Positions 19,363 through 28,869 of a stretch of DNA of 64,000 bases are shown piece by piece. The notes beneath the pieces were generated by a model that did not search any database, had not been told where the DNA came from, and was given only the letters and a program-made list of their open reading frames with translations. Both the position numbers and the translations under genes were made by a program. Source of the DNA: Candidatus Streptomyces philanthi (GTDB lineage Bacteria > Actinomycetota > Actinomycetes > Streptomycetales > Streptomycetaceae); the NCBI GenBank assembly GCA_018114805.1, contig CP073042.1, forward strand, positions 992,001 to 1,056,000, given 5' to 3'. The first letter of the stretch is position 1, and every line of letters starts with the position of its first letter.

Positions 19363-20516
19363 ATGAGCGACAGCAACACTCACGGGCACGAGCAGGTACC
19401 GAGCCGCGAGCGCAGGCGGTTCCCCGGGGATCTCCTCCCGCGCCTACGAGCATCCCGCCGACCGGTCCGCGCTGGTGGCGCTGCGGAAGTTGAGCGGGTT
19501 CGACACCGTCTTCAAGACGCTGAGCGGCCTGCTCCCCGAGTTCAGCCTGCGCCTGCTGTTCCTGTCCGACTCGGTGCGGGTGAGCGACCGCCAGTTCGCG
19601 CACCTCAACGACATGCTGCGGGACGCCTGTTACGTGCTGGACCTGGAGCGGGTCCGGCTGATGTACGTCCAGCAGGACCCGGACCCGAACGCCATGTGCA
19701 TCGAGCTCGACGAGCCGATCATCGTGCTGACCACCGGCCTGGTCGGACTCCTCGACGAGGAGGAGATGCGGGCGGTCATCGGCCACGAGGTGGGGCACGC
19801 CCTGTCGGGGCACGCCTTGTACCGCACGATCCTGCTGTTCCTCACCAACTTCGCGACGAAGGTCACCTGGATCCCGCTCGGCAACATCGCGGTGATGGCG
19901 ATCGTGACGGCGTTGCGCGAGTGGTTCCGCAAGTCGGAGCTGGCGGCGGACCGGGCCGGACTGCTGGTGGGCCAGGACCTCAGAGCGTCGATGCGCGACC
20001 TGATGAAGCTGGCGGGCGGCAAGCACATGCACGAGATGAACGTGGACGCCTTTCCTGGAGCAGGCCGAGGAGTACGAGGCCAGCGGCGACCTGCGCGACT
20101 CCGTACTGAAGATCCTCAACGTGCTGCCGCGCACCCACCCGTTCGCCACCGTGCGCGCGGCCGAGCTGAAGAAGTGGGCGGCCAGCCGCGACTACCAGCG
20201 GATCATGGACGGCCACTACCCGCGCCGGGACGAGGACAAGGACGCCTCGGTCAGCGAATCGTCGGCGAGCCATTACGCGGACACCGTGCGCAGCAGCAAG
20301 GACCCGCTGATGGGCCTGGTGCGGGACATCGCGGGCGGCGCCGGCGACCTCGGCGGCAAGCTGCGGGACCAGATTCACCGGCGCCGGCCGGAGCGGCGGC
20401 TCCGAGGCCGGCGGCCCGGCCGGCGGCGGCCCGACGGGCGAGGAAAGCGGAAACGGCCCCACGGGCGACGGCGGCACCGGCCCGGCGGGACCGCGTGCGG
20501 GCCCCCGCCGGGCTAG
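19363..20516 (+). pseudogene. M48 family metallopeptidase, frameshifted
   Basis: The ATG follows a GAGGGGG site. The catalytic zinc motif is present in VIGHEVGHALSGHALY, with two hydrophobic stretches after it (TILLFLTNFATKVTWIPLG) and the third zinc ligand region KSELAADRAG. Frames change near 19427 (extra G), 20052 (extra T in TTT) and probably near 20374, after which a Gly-rich tail is split. Related Streptomyces proteins are about 350-400 residues with the same Gly-rich tail. The predicted HtpX/M48 membrane peptidase is non-functional as written. The exact 3' end is uncertain. Confidence 0.8.
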
Positions 20517-21664
20517 CGGCGGCCCGTGGGCTGCGCGTCCGGCGTCAGCACGCCGCAGAGCGAGTCGGTGGGGCGCCCGGTCGCGTACGGGTTCGTACCG
20601 GCCGAGGCGTCCGCGGGCGCGCTCTGCCCGGCGAACAGCGGCTGGAGGTAGGCCGCGGCGGCCGTCGCGCACGCCTGCGGCCCGGCCTGCAGGGCGCTCT
20701 CCACGACCTCCACGTGGTGGTCGCGCAGGTCCTCCCGGTCGAAGCGGAGCCGTGCCTCGCGCCGCACCGTGAACAGCGAGTGCGGCACGGTGACCGGCTC
20801 CGCCAGGTCCCGGCCGCCCCCGGTGCCGGCCGTGCCGGTGGCCGGGGTGTCCGTACGCGGGGCGTGTGCCGCGGCGCGGCGTACGGCGTACACGTACGTG
20901 TGATCGGCGACGACCTCCAGGGCCGAGGAGTTCAGCTCGGTCACCCGCATGCTCCCCCGCACCCGCACCGGCTCCCTGGCCAGCGAGACGCGCTCGGGGT
21001 CGAAGCGCATCACCCAGCCGGTGGCCGCGTGCTGCCCGTCGTCGGCGGGGCGGGACAGGCTCGCGTCGAACTGGCCGAGCTGGTCCGGGTCGATCAGCAT
21101 CCGGACCGCGCGGGCGTCACCGCCGGCCAACGTGTCCGCGTCCAGCGCGGAGTGCACCAGGAAATCCTTGGCCGTGCCGAGCGCCTCCCGCACCTGGTCG
21201 TCGGAGAAGTGCGCGGTGCTTTCCACCGCGGGCAGCGTGATGCCCTCCGCGCCGATACGGAACCCGCGCGCCGGGCTGCTCGCGTACAGGTCGTCCGCGG
21301 CGCCGCCGGGCACCTCGCCGCGCGGGGTGAGCGGAACCAGCGTGCTGCGCAGCGGCTCGGCGGCGCGCGTCGTGGGCTTCTGGTACGGACGTTGGACGCC
21401 CATGTAGACGGCGGTGGCGAAGGCGACGGCGATGAGCAGGACCAGGATGACGGCCTGCTGCGGCGAGCCGCGCTCACGCCGTCGGGGGCCGCCCCGGCTG
21501 CGCACGGCCGGCGCGTGGTCGCCGATGCGCTCCTGTGCGGAGAACTCCTGCAGGGGTGCGGCGCGGACGAACGATTCGTCGAACACGACGGAGCGGTACT
21601 CGTCGTCACCGCCTCCCGGGGCGCTCTCAGGTGTCCCCTCGGGGGGGTCTCCAGGCCCGCTCAT
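20513..21664 (-). CDS. Membrane protein with SVVFDE N-terminal motif (383 aa)
   Basis: I do not recognise a function. Residues 1-30 are acidic, then comes YRSVVFDESFVRAAPLQEF with SAQER just after, a motif also found in the next gene. One membrane helix follows (AVILVLLIAVAFATAVYMGV, about 82-101). The remaining 280 residues are extracytoplasmic, with a regular mixed strand/helix character (FLVHSALDADTLAGGDARAV, TGWVMRFDPERVSLAREP) and two Cys near the end. The ATG at 21664 is chosen over an upstream start. The frame is intact, which in this window suggests it is needed. Confidence 0.75.
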   Translation of the reverse strand: MSGPGDPPEGTPESAPGGGDDEYRSVVFDESFVRAAPLQEFSAQERIGDHAPAVRSRGGPRRRERGSPQQAVILVLLIAVAFATAVYMGVQRPYQKPTTRAAEPLRSTLVPLTPRGEVPGGAADDLYASSPARGFRIGAEGITLPAVESTAHFSDDQVREALGTAKDFLVHSALDADTLAGGDARAVRMLIDPDQLGQFDASLSRPADDGQHAATGWVMRFDPERVSLAREPVRVRGSMRVTELNSSALEVVADHTYVYAVRRAAAHAPRTDTPATGTAGTGGGRDLAEPVTVPHSLFTVRREARLRFDREDLRDHHVEVVESALQAGPQACATAAAAYLQPLFAGQSAPADASAGTNPYATGRPTDSLCGVLTPDAQPTGRR

Positions 21665-21739
21665 ATCACCAGAGTAGGCCGGCGCGGCCGCGGATAAACG
21701 TCCCACGGCCGGCACGAGTTCGGACGGAAACGCACGCGG

Positions 21740-22540
21740 TCACGGGAGTCGGGGTGCGACGACGGCCGGTGGCGCGGTGGCTGGGGTTGGGGCGGGTTCG
21801 ACGGCGCCGGCGGAGGCGGTGGGTGCCAGGGACGCGATCGGTGGGTCGGGGGCGTCGCGTACGTCGAGGCCCAGGGGCTGGGTGACCGCGCCCCGCGGCT
21901 CCGTCTCGGAGAAGGACGCCTCCGAGTCGTCGCCGGGCGCGCCCGGCGCGCCGTCCACCTCGGAGCTGGCCGGCGGCGGGCTAGGGTACTGTCGGTTGCC
22001 GCCACCGGAGGCGCCCCGGTAGACGGCGGTGAAGGCCATGGCCACCACGCCGATGCCCATCAGGACGGCCAGCACCCAGGCCACCGGGCGCTGCCAGTGC
22101 GCGTGGCCCCGGTAGGGGCGGCCCGCGTCACCGTACTCGCCGTACGGACCGAACTCCTCGTCCGCGTCGAGGTCGTCACCCGTGTGGCCGTATCCGTACC
22201 GGCCGTCGTGACGCGGGTCGTCGGGGTCGTGGCCGAACTCCCCGTGCGGCCCGTACCCCTCGTCGTAGGGATCGTCGTCGCGGGCGCCGCGGCGCCCGCC
22301 GCGGGTCGCCTCGGCCTCCGCGCGCGCCTGAGCGGCGGCCAGCATCCGCTCGACGGCAGAGGGCTCATGGGCTTCGGCGGACCGCACGAAGTCCTCGTCG
22401 AAGACCACGGAGGCGAACGCGTCCCCCTCGCCAGCCGAGGGCGAGGTCGGACCCAGTTCGGCAGCCCCGTGGTGGTGGTGGTGGTGGTCGTCGGGCTCGT
22501 CGCCGTCCGGGAACGGCTTGCCCCCCACGTCGTCCGGCAC
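21740..22540 (-). CDS. Membrane protein with natural His6 tract and SVVFDE motif (266 aa)
   Basis: The N-terminus has DDHHHHHHGAAE (six consecutive His), then FASVVFDEDFVRSAEAHEPS with AVER just after, matching the motif in the neighbouring 383-residue protein. A Tyr/Gly/Asp-rich region follows, then one membrane helix (VAWVLAVLMGIGVVAMAFTA, about 150-170) and a short Pro/Ala-rich outer tail. It is probably a diverged partner of the neighbouring gene. Function is unknown. The frame is intact, and spacing to the next gene is 75 bases, so cotranscription is likely. Confidence 0.75.
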   Translation of the reverse strand: MPDDVGGKPFPDGDEPDDHHHHHHGAAELGPTSPSAGEGDAFASVVFDEDFVRSAEAHEPSAVERMLAAAQARAEAEATRGGRRGARDDDPYDEGYGPHGEFGHDPDDPRHDGRYGYGHTGDDLDADEEFGPYGEYGDAGRPYRGHAHWQRPVAWVLAVLMGIGVVAMAFTAVYRGASGGGNRQYPSPPPASSEVDGAPGAPGDDSEASFSETEPRGAVTQPLGLDVRDAPDPPIASLAPTASAGAVEPAPTPATAPPAVVAPRLP

Positions 22541-22709
22541 GCGTCCAGGTTAGCCCTGGGAGGTCGGTTTGGGCAGGGCGGACGGAAAGTCCGGGGTATT
22601 CCGTCCAGAGCCGTTCGGGTGGCGGCCCGGCCGCGCGACCGGCGCGGCGCCGCCCCCGGACCGGCAGGGCCCCGGCCCGCGCGGACGGCCGGACCGGGAC
22701 CGGAGGCGG

Positions 22710-23997
22710 TTACCTTACGTGCCCGTCGCCGGTAACGATGTACTTGGTCGAGGTCAGCTCCGGCAGCCCCATCGGCCCTCGGGCGTGCAGCTTCTGGGTG
22801 GAGATGCCGATCTCGGCGCCGAACCCGAACTGGCTACCGTCCGTGAACCGGGTCGAGGCGTTGACGGCCACCGTCGTGGAGTCCGCCAACTGCGTGAACC
22901 GGCGGGCCACGGCCTGCTCGGTGGTCACGATCGCCTCGGTGTGCCCGGAGGACCACTGGCCGATGTGCGCGATCGCCGCGTCCAGCGAGGGCACGACGCC
23001 GGCCGCGATGTCGTACGAGAGGTACTCGGTGGCCCAGTCCTCGTCGGTGGCCTCCGTCACGGTGGCAGCGGACCCGGCGCGCTCGGCGGCGGCGCGCACC
23101 GCCGCGTCGCCGTGCACGGTCACGCCGGCCTTGGCGAGCGCGTCCAGCGCCCGCGGCAGGAACGCCTCCGCGATGTCCTGGTGCACCAGGAGGGTCTCGG
23201 CGGCGTTGCACACGCTGGGCCGCTGGGCCTTGGAGTTCAGCAGGATCTCCACGGCCATGTCGAGGTCGGCGCGCGCGTCCACGTACACGTGGCAGTTGCC
23301 GGTCCCGGTCTCGATGACCGGCACCGTGGACTGTTCCACGACGGTGCGGATCAGCGAGGCGCCGCCGCGCGGGATGAGCACGTCCACCACCAGGCCGCGC
23401 GCCCGCATCAACTCGCCGACCGCCTCCCGGCCCTCGCCCGGCACCAACTGCACCGCGTCCGTGGGCAGCCCGGCCGCGGCGAGGGCGTCGCGCACTACCG
23501 CGACCAGCGCGGTGTTGGAGCGGTACGCCGACGACGAGCCGCGCAGCAGCACCGCGTTGCCGGACTTGAGGCACAGCGCGGCGGCGTCCACGGTCACGTT
23601 GGGCCGGGCATCGTAGATGATGCCGACCACCCCGAGCGGCACCCGGACCTGTCGCAGGTCGATGCCGCCCGGCAGGGTGGAGCCGCGCACCACCTCGCCC
23701 ACCGGGTCGGGCAGCGTCACCACGTCCCGTACGTCGGAGGCGATCGCGGCCACCCGCTGGGGGGTCAGCGTCAGCCGGTCCACGAGGGCGTCCGAGGTGC
23801 CGGCCGCGCGCGCCCGCTCGACGTCTTCGGCGTTGACCTCAATGATCTCGGTGGCCCGGGCGTCCAGCGTGTCGGCGACCGCGAGCAGCGCCGGCGTCCT
23901 TGGCCGGGCGCGGCAGTGGCGCCAGCGTGGCGGCGGCCTCCCGGGCGCGGCGGGCGGACTGGACGACGGGGGACGGTGGGGGTTCGCTGCTGCTCAT
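22710..23997 (-). pseudogene. proA: Gamma-glutamyl phosphate reductase, frameshifted
   Basis: ProA reduces gamma-glutamyl phosphate to the semialdehyde in proline synthesis. The catalytic Cys is in [15 protein letters not shown], and NAD-binding and substrate motifs ([30 protein letters not shown]) are present. The N-terminus [20 protein letters not shown] starts at 23997, but an extra base near 23895, within the codons after PAKDA, puts the first 35 residues in another frame. Corrected length would be about 428, the family norm. A shorter product from an internal start would lack the N-terminal cofactor region. proB upstream is also damaged. Confidence 0.88.
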
Positions 23998-24155
23998 GCG
24001 CGGCAGCCTAGCGGCGCCGCCGCGCGGGCCCCGGGCCATCTCGCCCTGCGAAACGCCCGCCCGGCCCGCTCCCGCCCACGCCGGCCCGGCGGCGCCCGCC
24101 CGGGCGGCGACGGGCTAGCTCCCGAGGCTCGGGACGGCCTCGTACCCGTTAGTGC

Positions 24156-24605
24156 CTAGTACGGGTGCACGGCCGCCGGCGACGTCGGGGTCAGGCCGTG
24201 CCACTGGGTCATGCGGTTGTGGTACGTCCCACGGTCGATGACCTCGAGCGCGACGATCTCCCAGGGCGGCAGCTTCGCCGTCGAGCGGTGCTCGCCCCAC
24301 AGGCGCAGCGCGAGCGCCGCCGCGTCGTGCAGGTCGCGGGCCTCCTCGCAGTAGCGGATCTCGGCGTGGTCGTCCGCGTACCGGCTGGTCAGCAGGAAGG
24401 GGTGGTCGTGGGCCAGGCGCTCCAGGCCCCGCCGCACCTCGGACAGCGGGACCACGGGGCCCGAGACGCTCAGCGTGATGTGCCACATCCTGGTGGTCTC
24501 GCGCTCCGGCGGAGCCTGGCCATCCGCCGCCGCGCCGGCCTCCGCCGGCTCGCCCGCGTGCTGCTCCCCCGTGTTCACGCTGGTCAGTCTGCGTTCCTCG
24601 GTCAT
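24156..24605 (-). CDS. Conserved Streptomyces protein between proA and proB, unknown
   Basis: This 149-residue protein starts at MTEERRLTSVNTGEQ and contains MWHITLSVSGPVVPLSEVR, LERLAHDHPFLLTSRY and WEIVALEVIDRGTYHNRM. The protein looks soluble and alpha/beta, with a paired pattern reminiscent of ferredoxin-like folds. I know no function; a similar gene sits near proA/proB in other Streptomyces by my recollection. It is intact although both flanking pro genes are broken, so it is unlikely to serve only proline synthesis. Confidence 0.7.
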   Translation of the reverse strand: MTEERRLTSVNTGEQHAGEPAEAGAAADGQAPPERETTRMWHITLSVSGPVVPLSEVRRGLERLAHDHPFLLTSRYADDHAEIRYCEEARDLHDAAALALRLWGEHRSTAKLPPWEIVALEVIDRGTYHNRMTQWHGLTPTSPAAVHPY

Positions 24606-24883
24606 CGTCCGACAGGTGCGGGAGGCTCCCCCGCCCCGGGACTGCGCCACTGGGCGCCCTCGTCTCACCGGCGGCCTCCTGTTGCTCGCCGCTCCGCTCG
24701 CCCCCGAGCGAAGCCCTGTGGTGCTCGCTGGGAGACCGCTTTCCCCGTGCGGCCCCGTTCAACAAAGTTGACCAGCCCGCAGCGGGTGATGTGGCGTTTT
24801 TACGGAAGGTCCTCGGCGAAAGGTGGCTCTTTTGTCGCTTTCCCTTCGGTTCGCTTCGCCTCACAGTGCGCCGGTGACGCCCG

Positions 24884-26041
24884 TCAGGGGGTCAGCACGA
24901 CCAGATCGTCGCGGTGCACGACCTCGCGCTCGTACGTCGGGCCCAGCTCGCGCGCCAGGTCCCGGGTCGAGTGGCCGATCAGCTTGGGCATCTCCCCGGG
25001 TGTCGAAGTTGACCAGGCCACGGGCCACCGGGCGCCCCGTGGCGTCCAGCAGCTCGACCGGGTCGCCCGCGGTGAACTCGCCCTCTCCACGGCGCTGATC
25101 CCGGCCGGCAGCAGCGAGCTGCGCCGGTCGACCACGGCCCGTACCGCCCCCTCGTCCAGCACCAGCACCAGCGCCCCGCGGGGCGCGGAGGCGTGGGCCA
25201 GCCACAGCAGGCGGCTGGTGGAGCGGCGGCCAGTGCGGTGGAAGAAGGTGCCGGTGGGCCGGCCGAGCAGGGCGTCGGCCGCCCGGCTCGCCGAGGTGAG
25301 CACGACCGGTACGCCCGCCGCCGCGGCGATCCGCGCGGCCTCCACCTTGGTCACCATGCCGCCGGTGCCCACGCCGGCGCGGCCCGCGCTGCCGATGGAG
25401 ACGCCCGCCAGGTCGGCGGGGCCGGTGACCTCGGCGATCCGGGAGGAGGTGCCGGGGGTGCTCGGGTCGCCGTCGCAGAGCCCGTCCACGTCCGAGAGCA
25501 GCACGAGCAGGTCGGCGCGGACCAGGTGGGCGACGAGCACGGCGAGCCGGTCGTTGTCACCGAACCGGATCTCGTCGGTGGCCACCGTGTCGTTCTCGTT
25601 CACCACCGGGATCGCGCCCATGGCCAGGAGCTGGTCCAGGGTCCGGTAGGCGTTTCGGTAGTGCGCGCGGCAGCTGGTGTCGTCGCTGGTCAGCAGCACC
25701 TGGCCGACCCGTCGCCCGTAGCGGGCGAAGGAGGCGGTATAGCGGGCCACCAGCAGGCCCTGGCCCACGCTGGCGGCGGCCTGTTGGCGGGCCAGGTCGC
25801 GGGGGCGGCGGTCGAGGCCGAGCGGCGCGAGGCCGGCCGCGATGGCGCCGGAGGAGACCAGCACGATCTCGCGGCGCTCACCGTGCGCGGCGGCCAACAC
25901 GTCCACCAGCGCGTCCACCCGGTCGGCGTCCAGCCCGCCCGCCGCGGTGGTCAGCGACGAGGAGCCGACCTTGACGACGATCCGGCGCGCGGAGGTCACC
26001 TCGTCGCGCGCCTCGACACCCGCCGGGTCCCGCCCCCGCAT
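24884..26041 (-). pseudogene. proB: Glutamate 5-kinase, two compensating frameshifts
   Basis: ProB phosphorylates glutamate, the first step of proline synthesis. The amino-acid kinase domain is intact (IVVKVGSSSLTTAAGG, VLVSSGAIAAGLAPLG, VNENDTVATDEIRFGDND, GTGGMVTKVEAARIAA). Within the C-terminal PUA domain the frame shifts near 25084 and returns near 24995 (an extra G in ACCCGGGGAG), so about 30 residues (GEFTAGDPVELLDATGRPV) are read in the wrong frame. The end EREVVHRDDLVVLTP is back in frame. The PUA domain is dispensable for kinase activity in some bacteria, so a partly active product cannot be excluded. Start is ATG 26041. Confidence 0.85.
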
Positions 26042-26610
26042 GATCGCCCGCCGACGTGCGCGCGCCCGCTCCCGCCGAGCCGTCCTGGCTTGCCACGGCC
26101 GTAGCCACCTGCCCCTCGGTACCGCACTCATCGCTGCCCACGTTCGTGGGCAATGTACGGCAGCCAGCCGGCCGGCCGGGCGGGCGTTCGCCAGCCGGAC
26201 GGCCCCCGCGCCGCCCCGGGTCGCCCCGTCCGGCCGGGTGTCCCGCGCCCGCCGGCCGCCCTGGCGTCCCGGCGTACGCCCACCCGCCCGGCCGTCCGTT
26301 CGCCGGGCGGGGGCGGGCGTCCTACGGTGAGGAGGCGAGCGGCCTCGGGGGCGGGGCCGGGACCGGGGCGGCGCGCCCGCGGGCGCGTGGCGTACCTCGA
26401 TCATCCGTCGAACACCAGGCAATTGCCCCAGTTCGCGGCTCTTGTCCCCGCAGCGGATTGTCACCGGGCCTGACCACGGCATACCGTCGGTGATCAAACC
26501 GTATCCAGACGCTGTCACCCAGGTGACGGCGCGCGGAACGGTCGGCCAACGTGTGGCCGTTTGCTCGTTCCCCTCGTTTCCGTCGCTCTCCTCTGCCAGG
26601 AGCCCACCCC
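26042..26610. other. Divergent intergenic region, proB and CDP-glycerol transferase
   Basis: These 569 bases lie between two divergently oriented genes and should contain both promoters. The left two thirds is Pro/Arg-coding-like GC repeats (CCGGCCG, CGCCCG) with no credible gene. The right part (26400-26560) is slightly richer in A and T and is the likelier promoter region for the transferase. I cannot assign -10/-35 boxes. Confidence 0.35.
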
Positions 26611-28725
26611 GTGCCCTCTGCCGGAATCGCCCCCCGCCGACTCGTCCAGTTGGCGGCACTGCTCGCGATGATGGTGTTCTTCACCACTCAGCTCATCGGC
26701 GCCCTGCTCCCCAACGTGCCGCTCTTCGTCGGCGCGTCCGCGGCGGGGCTCGCCCTCGATCTGTACCTCCAGCACAAGCAGCCGGGTCTGCTGTCGCTGT
26801 TTAGCAAGGTCCGCTTCGACGCCACGGTTCGGCAGTTGCTGCGCGACATGCTGATCATGGTCGGGCTGCTCCGGGTCGAAGGCGTCGACCCCACGCACGA
26901 GCAGGCGCCGCTCACCGTGGGACTGCTCGTCTTCTACATCGCGCACTTCGCCTGCCAGGCGATCGCGATACTCATCAAGCGCCGGCGGCTGCTGCCGTTC
27001 GTGACCCGCAACATCGACGCGAGCGCCCTGCGCCTGACCGCCGCGCCGCCACGCCTGCTGGGCCGCCGGCCCGCCCGCCGGCTGCTGCGCTTCGCCGTGC
27101 CGGCCACCGCCGGCCTGCTGGCCACCGCGGCTACCGAGGACGCCGCGTGGGGCTGGGCCGGTCTCGGCGTCGCGCTCGCCCTCTCGCTCGGCAGCGTCGC
27201 CTGGCTGAGCACCTGGCTGCTGCCGCGCAAGCGGGCGGCGGCCGAGCAGCAGGCCCTGGAGTGCCTGGACCAGTGGCTGGCCCAGTACCAGCCGACGGTC
27301 GGCATGTACTTCTCGGGCGGCACCTCGTCCGCGTACCAGGCGAACATGTGGCTCTCCACACTCGCCGCGCTCGACGGCAACCCGATCATCGTGCTCCGCG
27401 AGCGGTTCATGGTGCAGAAGATCGACGCCACGGACATCCCGATCGTGTGCATCCCCAAGGTCGTCCACCTGATGCGGCTCGAACACACCACGCTCAAGGT
27501 GCTGCTGCACCCGGCCAACTCCGGCAAGACCTCGCAGGTGCTGCGCATCCCCTCGATCAAGCACGCCTTCATCAACCACGGCGAGAGCGACAAGCTCTCC
27601 AGTTGCAACCCGTACGCGAAGGCGTACGACGAGGTGTGGGTGGCCGGGCCGGCCGCCCGCGAGCGCTACCAGCTCGCCGACATCGGCGTCGACGACCGGG
27701 ACGTGGTCGAGGTCGGCCGCCCCCAGCTCGCCCCGATCACCCCGTACGCCGGCGCCCCCACCGGCGCGTACACGCAGGTGCTCTACGCCCCCACGTGGGA
27801 GGGCTGGGACGGCAACCCGGGCAACACCTCGGTCATCCTCGCCGGTGAGAACATCGTCCACGCGCTGCTGGCCGAGCCCGGCGTGCGCCTCCTCTACAAG
27901 CCGCACCCGATGACGGGCTCGGTCGACCCGCGCGCGGGCCTGGCCAACGAGCGCATCAAGGCGATAATCGCCGAGGCCAACACCCGCCACTCCGGCGCGC
28001 GGCCCGGCCCCGAGGCGGCGGCCGAGCTGGCGCGGCGCGCCGATGTGCTGCAGAACCTGACCACGACCTCCTTCCGGCGCGACAGCGACGAACAGGAGCG
28101 GATGCTGCTCCAGGGCGCCCCGGACAGCGACCGAGCCGCCGCGGTGGACGCCGCCGTCGCCGCCTGGGAGGACGCCTTCTGGGCCTCGCTGCCGGAGTGG
28201 GAGCACCAGGTAATCACCGGCCCGCGGCCGGCGATCTTCTCCTGCTTCAACCACGCCGACCTGCTGATCTCCGATGTCTCCAGCGTGGTCTCGGACTACC
28301 TGAGCAGCGAGAAGCCGTACGCCGTGGCCAACACCAGCGGGCTGTCCGAGGAGGAGTTCCGGGCAGGGTTCCCGACCGTGCGCGCCGCGGCGATCCTCAC
28401 CCCGGAGGCGGACGGCGTGCCCGTACTGCTCGACGCGGTACGCCACCCGGAGCGCGACCCGTACGCCGCCGAGCGCGCCGCGCTCAAGGTGCACCTGCTC
28501 GGCCCGTCCGACCCGCCGTCGATGGTGCGCTTCAACCAGGCGGCCCAGGCCCTGTGCGCCGAGGCCGACGCGCGCCGGGCCCGGGTGGCAGCACGCGCCG
28601 CGCAGCCCACGGACGGGGACGCCGCCGCGGCGCTGGTGGCCGACGCGGACGACGGGCTGCCGGCCCTCGACCAGGCGCCGGGCGAGCCCGACGGCGCCAC
28701 CAGCGACACCACCGCCAGGGCCTGA
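26611..28725 (+). CDS. Membrane-bound CDP-glycerol glycerophosphotransferase family protein
   Basis: This intact 704-residue protein has four to five N-terminal membrane helices (LAALLAMMVFFTTQLIGALL; VGLLVFYIAHFACQAIAILI; a pair near 165-210). A cytoplasmic glycosyl/glycerophosphotransferase domain follows, with INHGESDK, VLYAPTWEGWDG, LLYKPHPMTG and DLLISDVSSVVSDYL, the motifs of TagB/TagF enzymes that use CDP-glycerol to build teichoic-acid-like polymers. The GTG at 26611 follows AGGAG. Membrane helices fused to the transferase are unusual for classical TagF. The product is probably a wall or envelope glycopolymer; the exact substrate is unknown. A strong terminator follows. Confidence 0.85.
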   Translation: MPSAGIAPRRLVQLAALLAMMVFFTTQLIGALLPNVPLFVGASAAGLALDLYLQHKQPGLLSLFSKVRFDATVRQLLRDMLIMVGLLRVEGVDPTHEQAPLTVGLLVFYIAHFACQAIAILIKRRRLLPFVTRNIDASALRLTAAPPRLLGRRPARRLLRFAVPATAGLLATAATEDAAWGWAGLGVALALSLGSVAWLSTWLLPRKRAAAEQQALECLDQWLAQYQPTVGMYFSGGTSSAYQANMWLSTLAALDGNPIIVLRERFMVQKIDATDIPIVCIPKVVHLMRLEHTTLKVLLHPANSGKTSQVLRIPSIKHAFINHGESDKLSSCNPYAKAYDEVWVAGPAARERYQLADIGVDDRDVVEVGRPQLAPITPYAGAPTGAYTQVLYAPTWEGWDGNPGNTSVILAGENIVHALLAEPGVRLLYKPHPMTGSVDPRAGLANERIKAIIAEANTRHSGARPGPEAAAELARRADVLQNLTTTSFRRDSDEQERMLLQGAPDSDRAAAVDAAVAAWEDAFWASLPEWEHQVITGPRPAIFSCFNHADLLISDVSSVVSDYLSSEKPYAVANTSGLSEEEFRAGFPTVRAAAILTPEADGVPVLLDAVRHPERDPYAAERAALKVHLLGPSDPPSMVRFNQAAQALCAEADARRARVAARAAQPTDGDAAAALVADADDGLPALDQAPGEPDGATSDTTARA

Positions 28726-28747
28726 CACCGGCGCGCCGGGCACGCGG

Positions 28748-28784
28748 AAGGCCCTGAGAAGCAGCCTGCTTCTCAGGGCCTTTT
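28748..28784. terminator. Bidirectional intrinsic terminator
   Basis: A perfect 15-bp stem (AAGGCCCTGAGAAGC / GCTTCTCAGGGCCTT) with 5-base loop AGCCT is followed by TTTT on the plus strand; the complementary A residues give a T run on the other strand. It separates the convergent CDP-glycerol transferase and obg genes. Confidence 0.9.
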
Positions 28785-28869
28785 CGGTTCTCAGGGCTCG
28801 GTCCTCAGGGCTTCACGGCGCTCGGTGCCTCACGGCTGAGCCGACCGGGAGCCCGGGGCGCCCGCCCGC

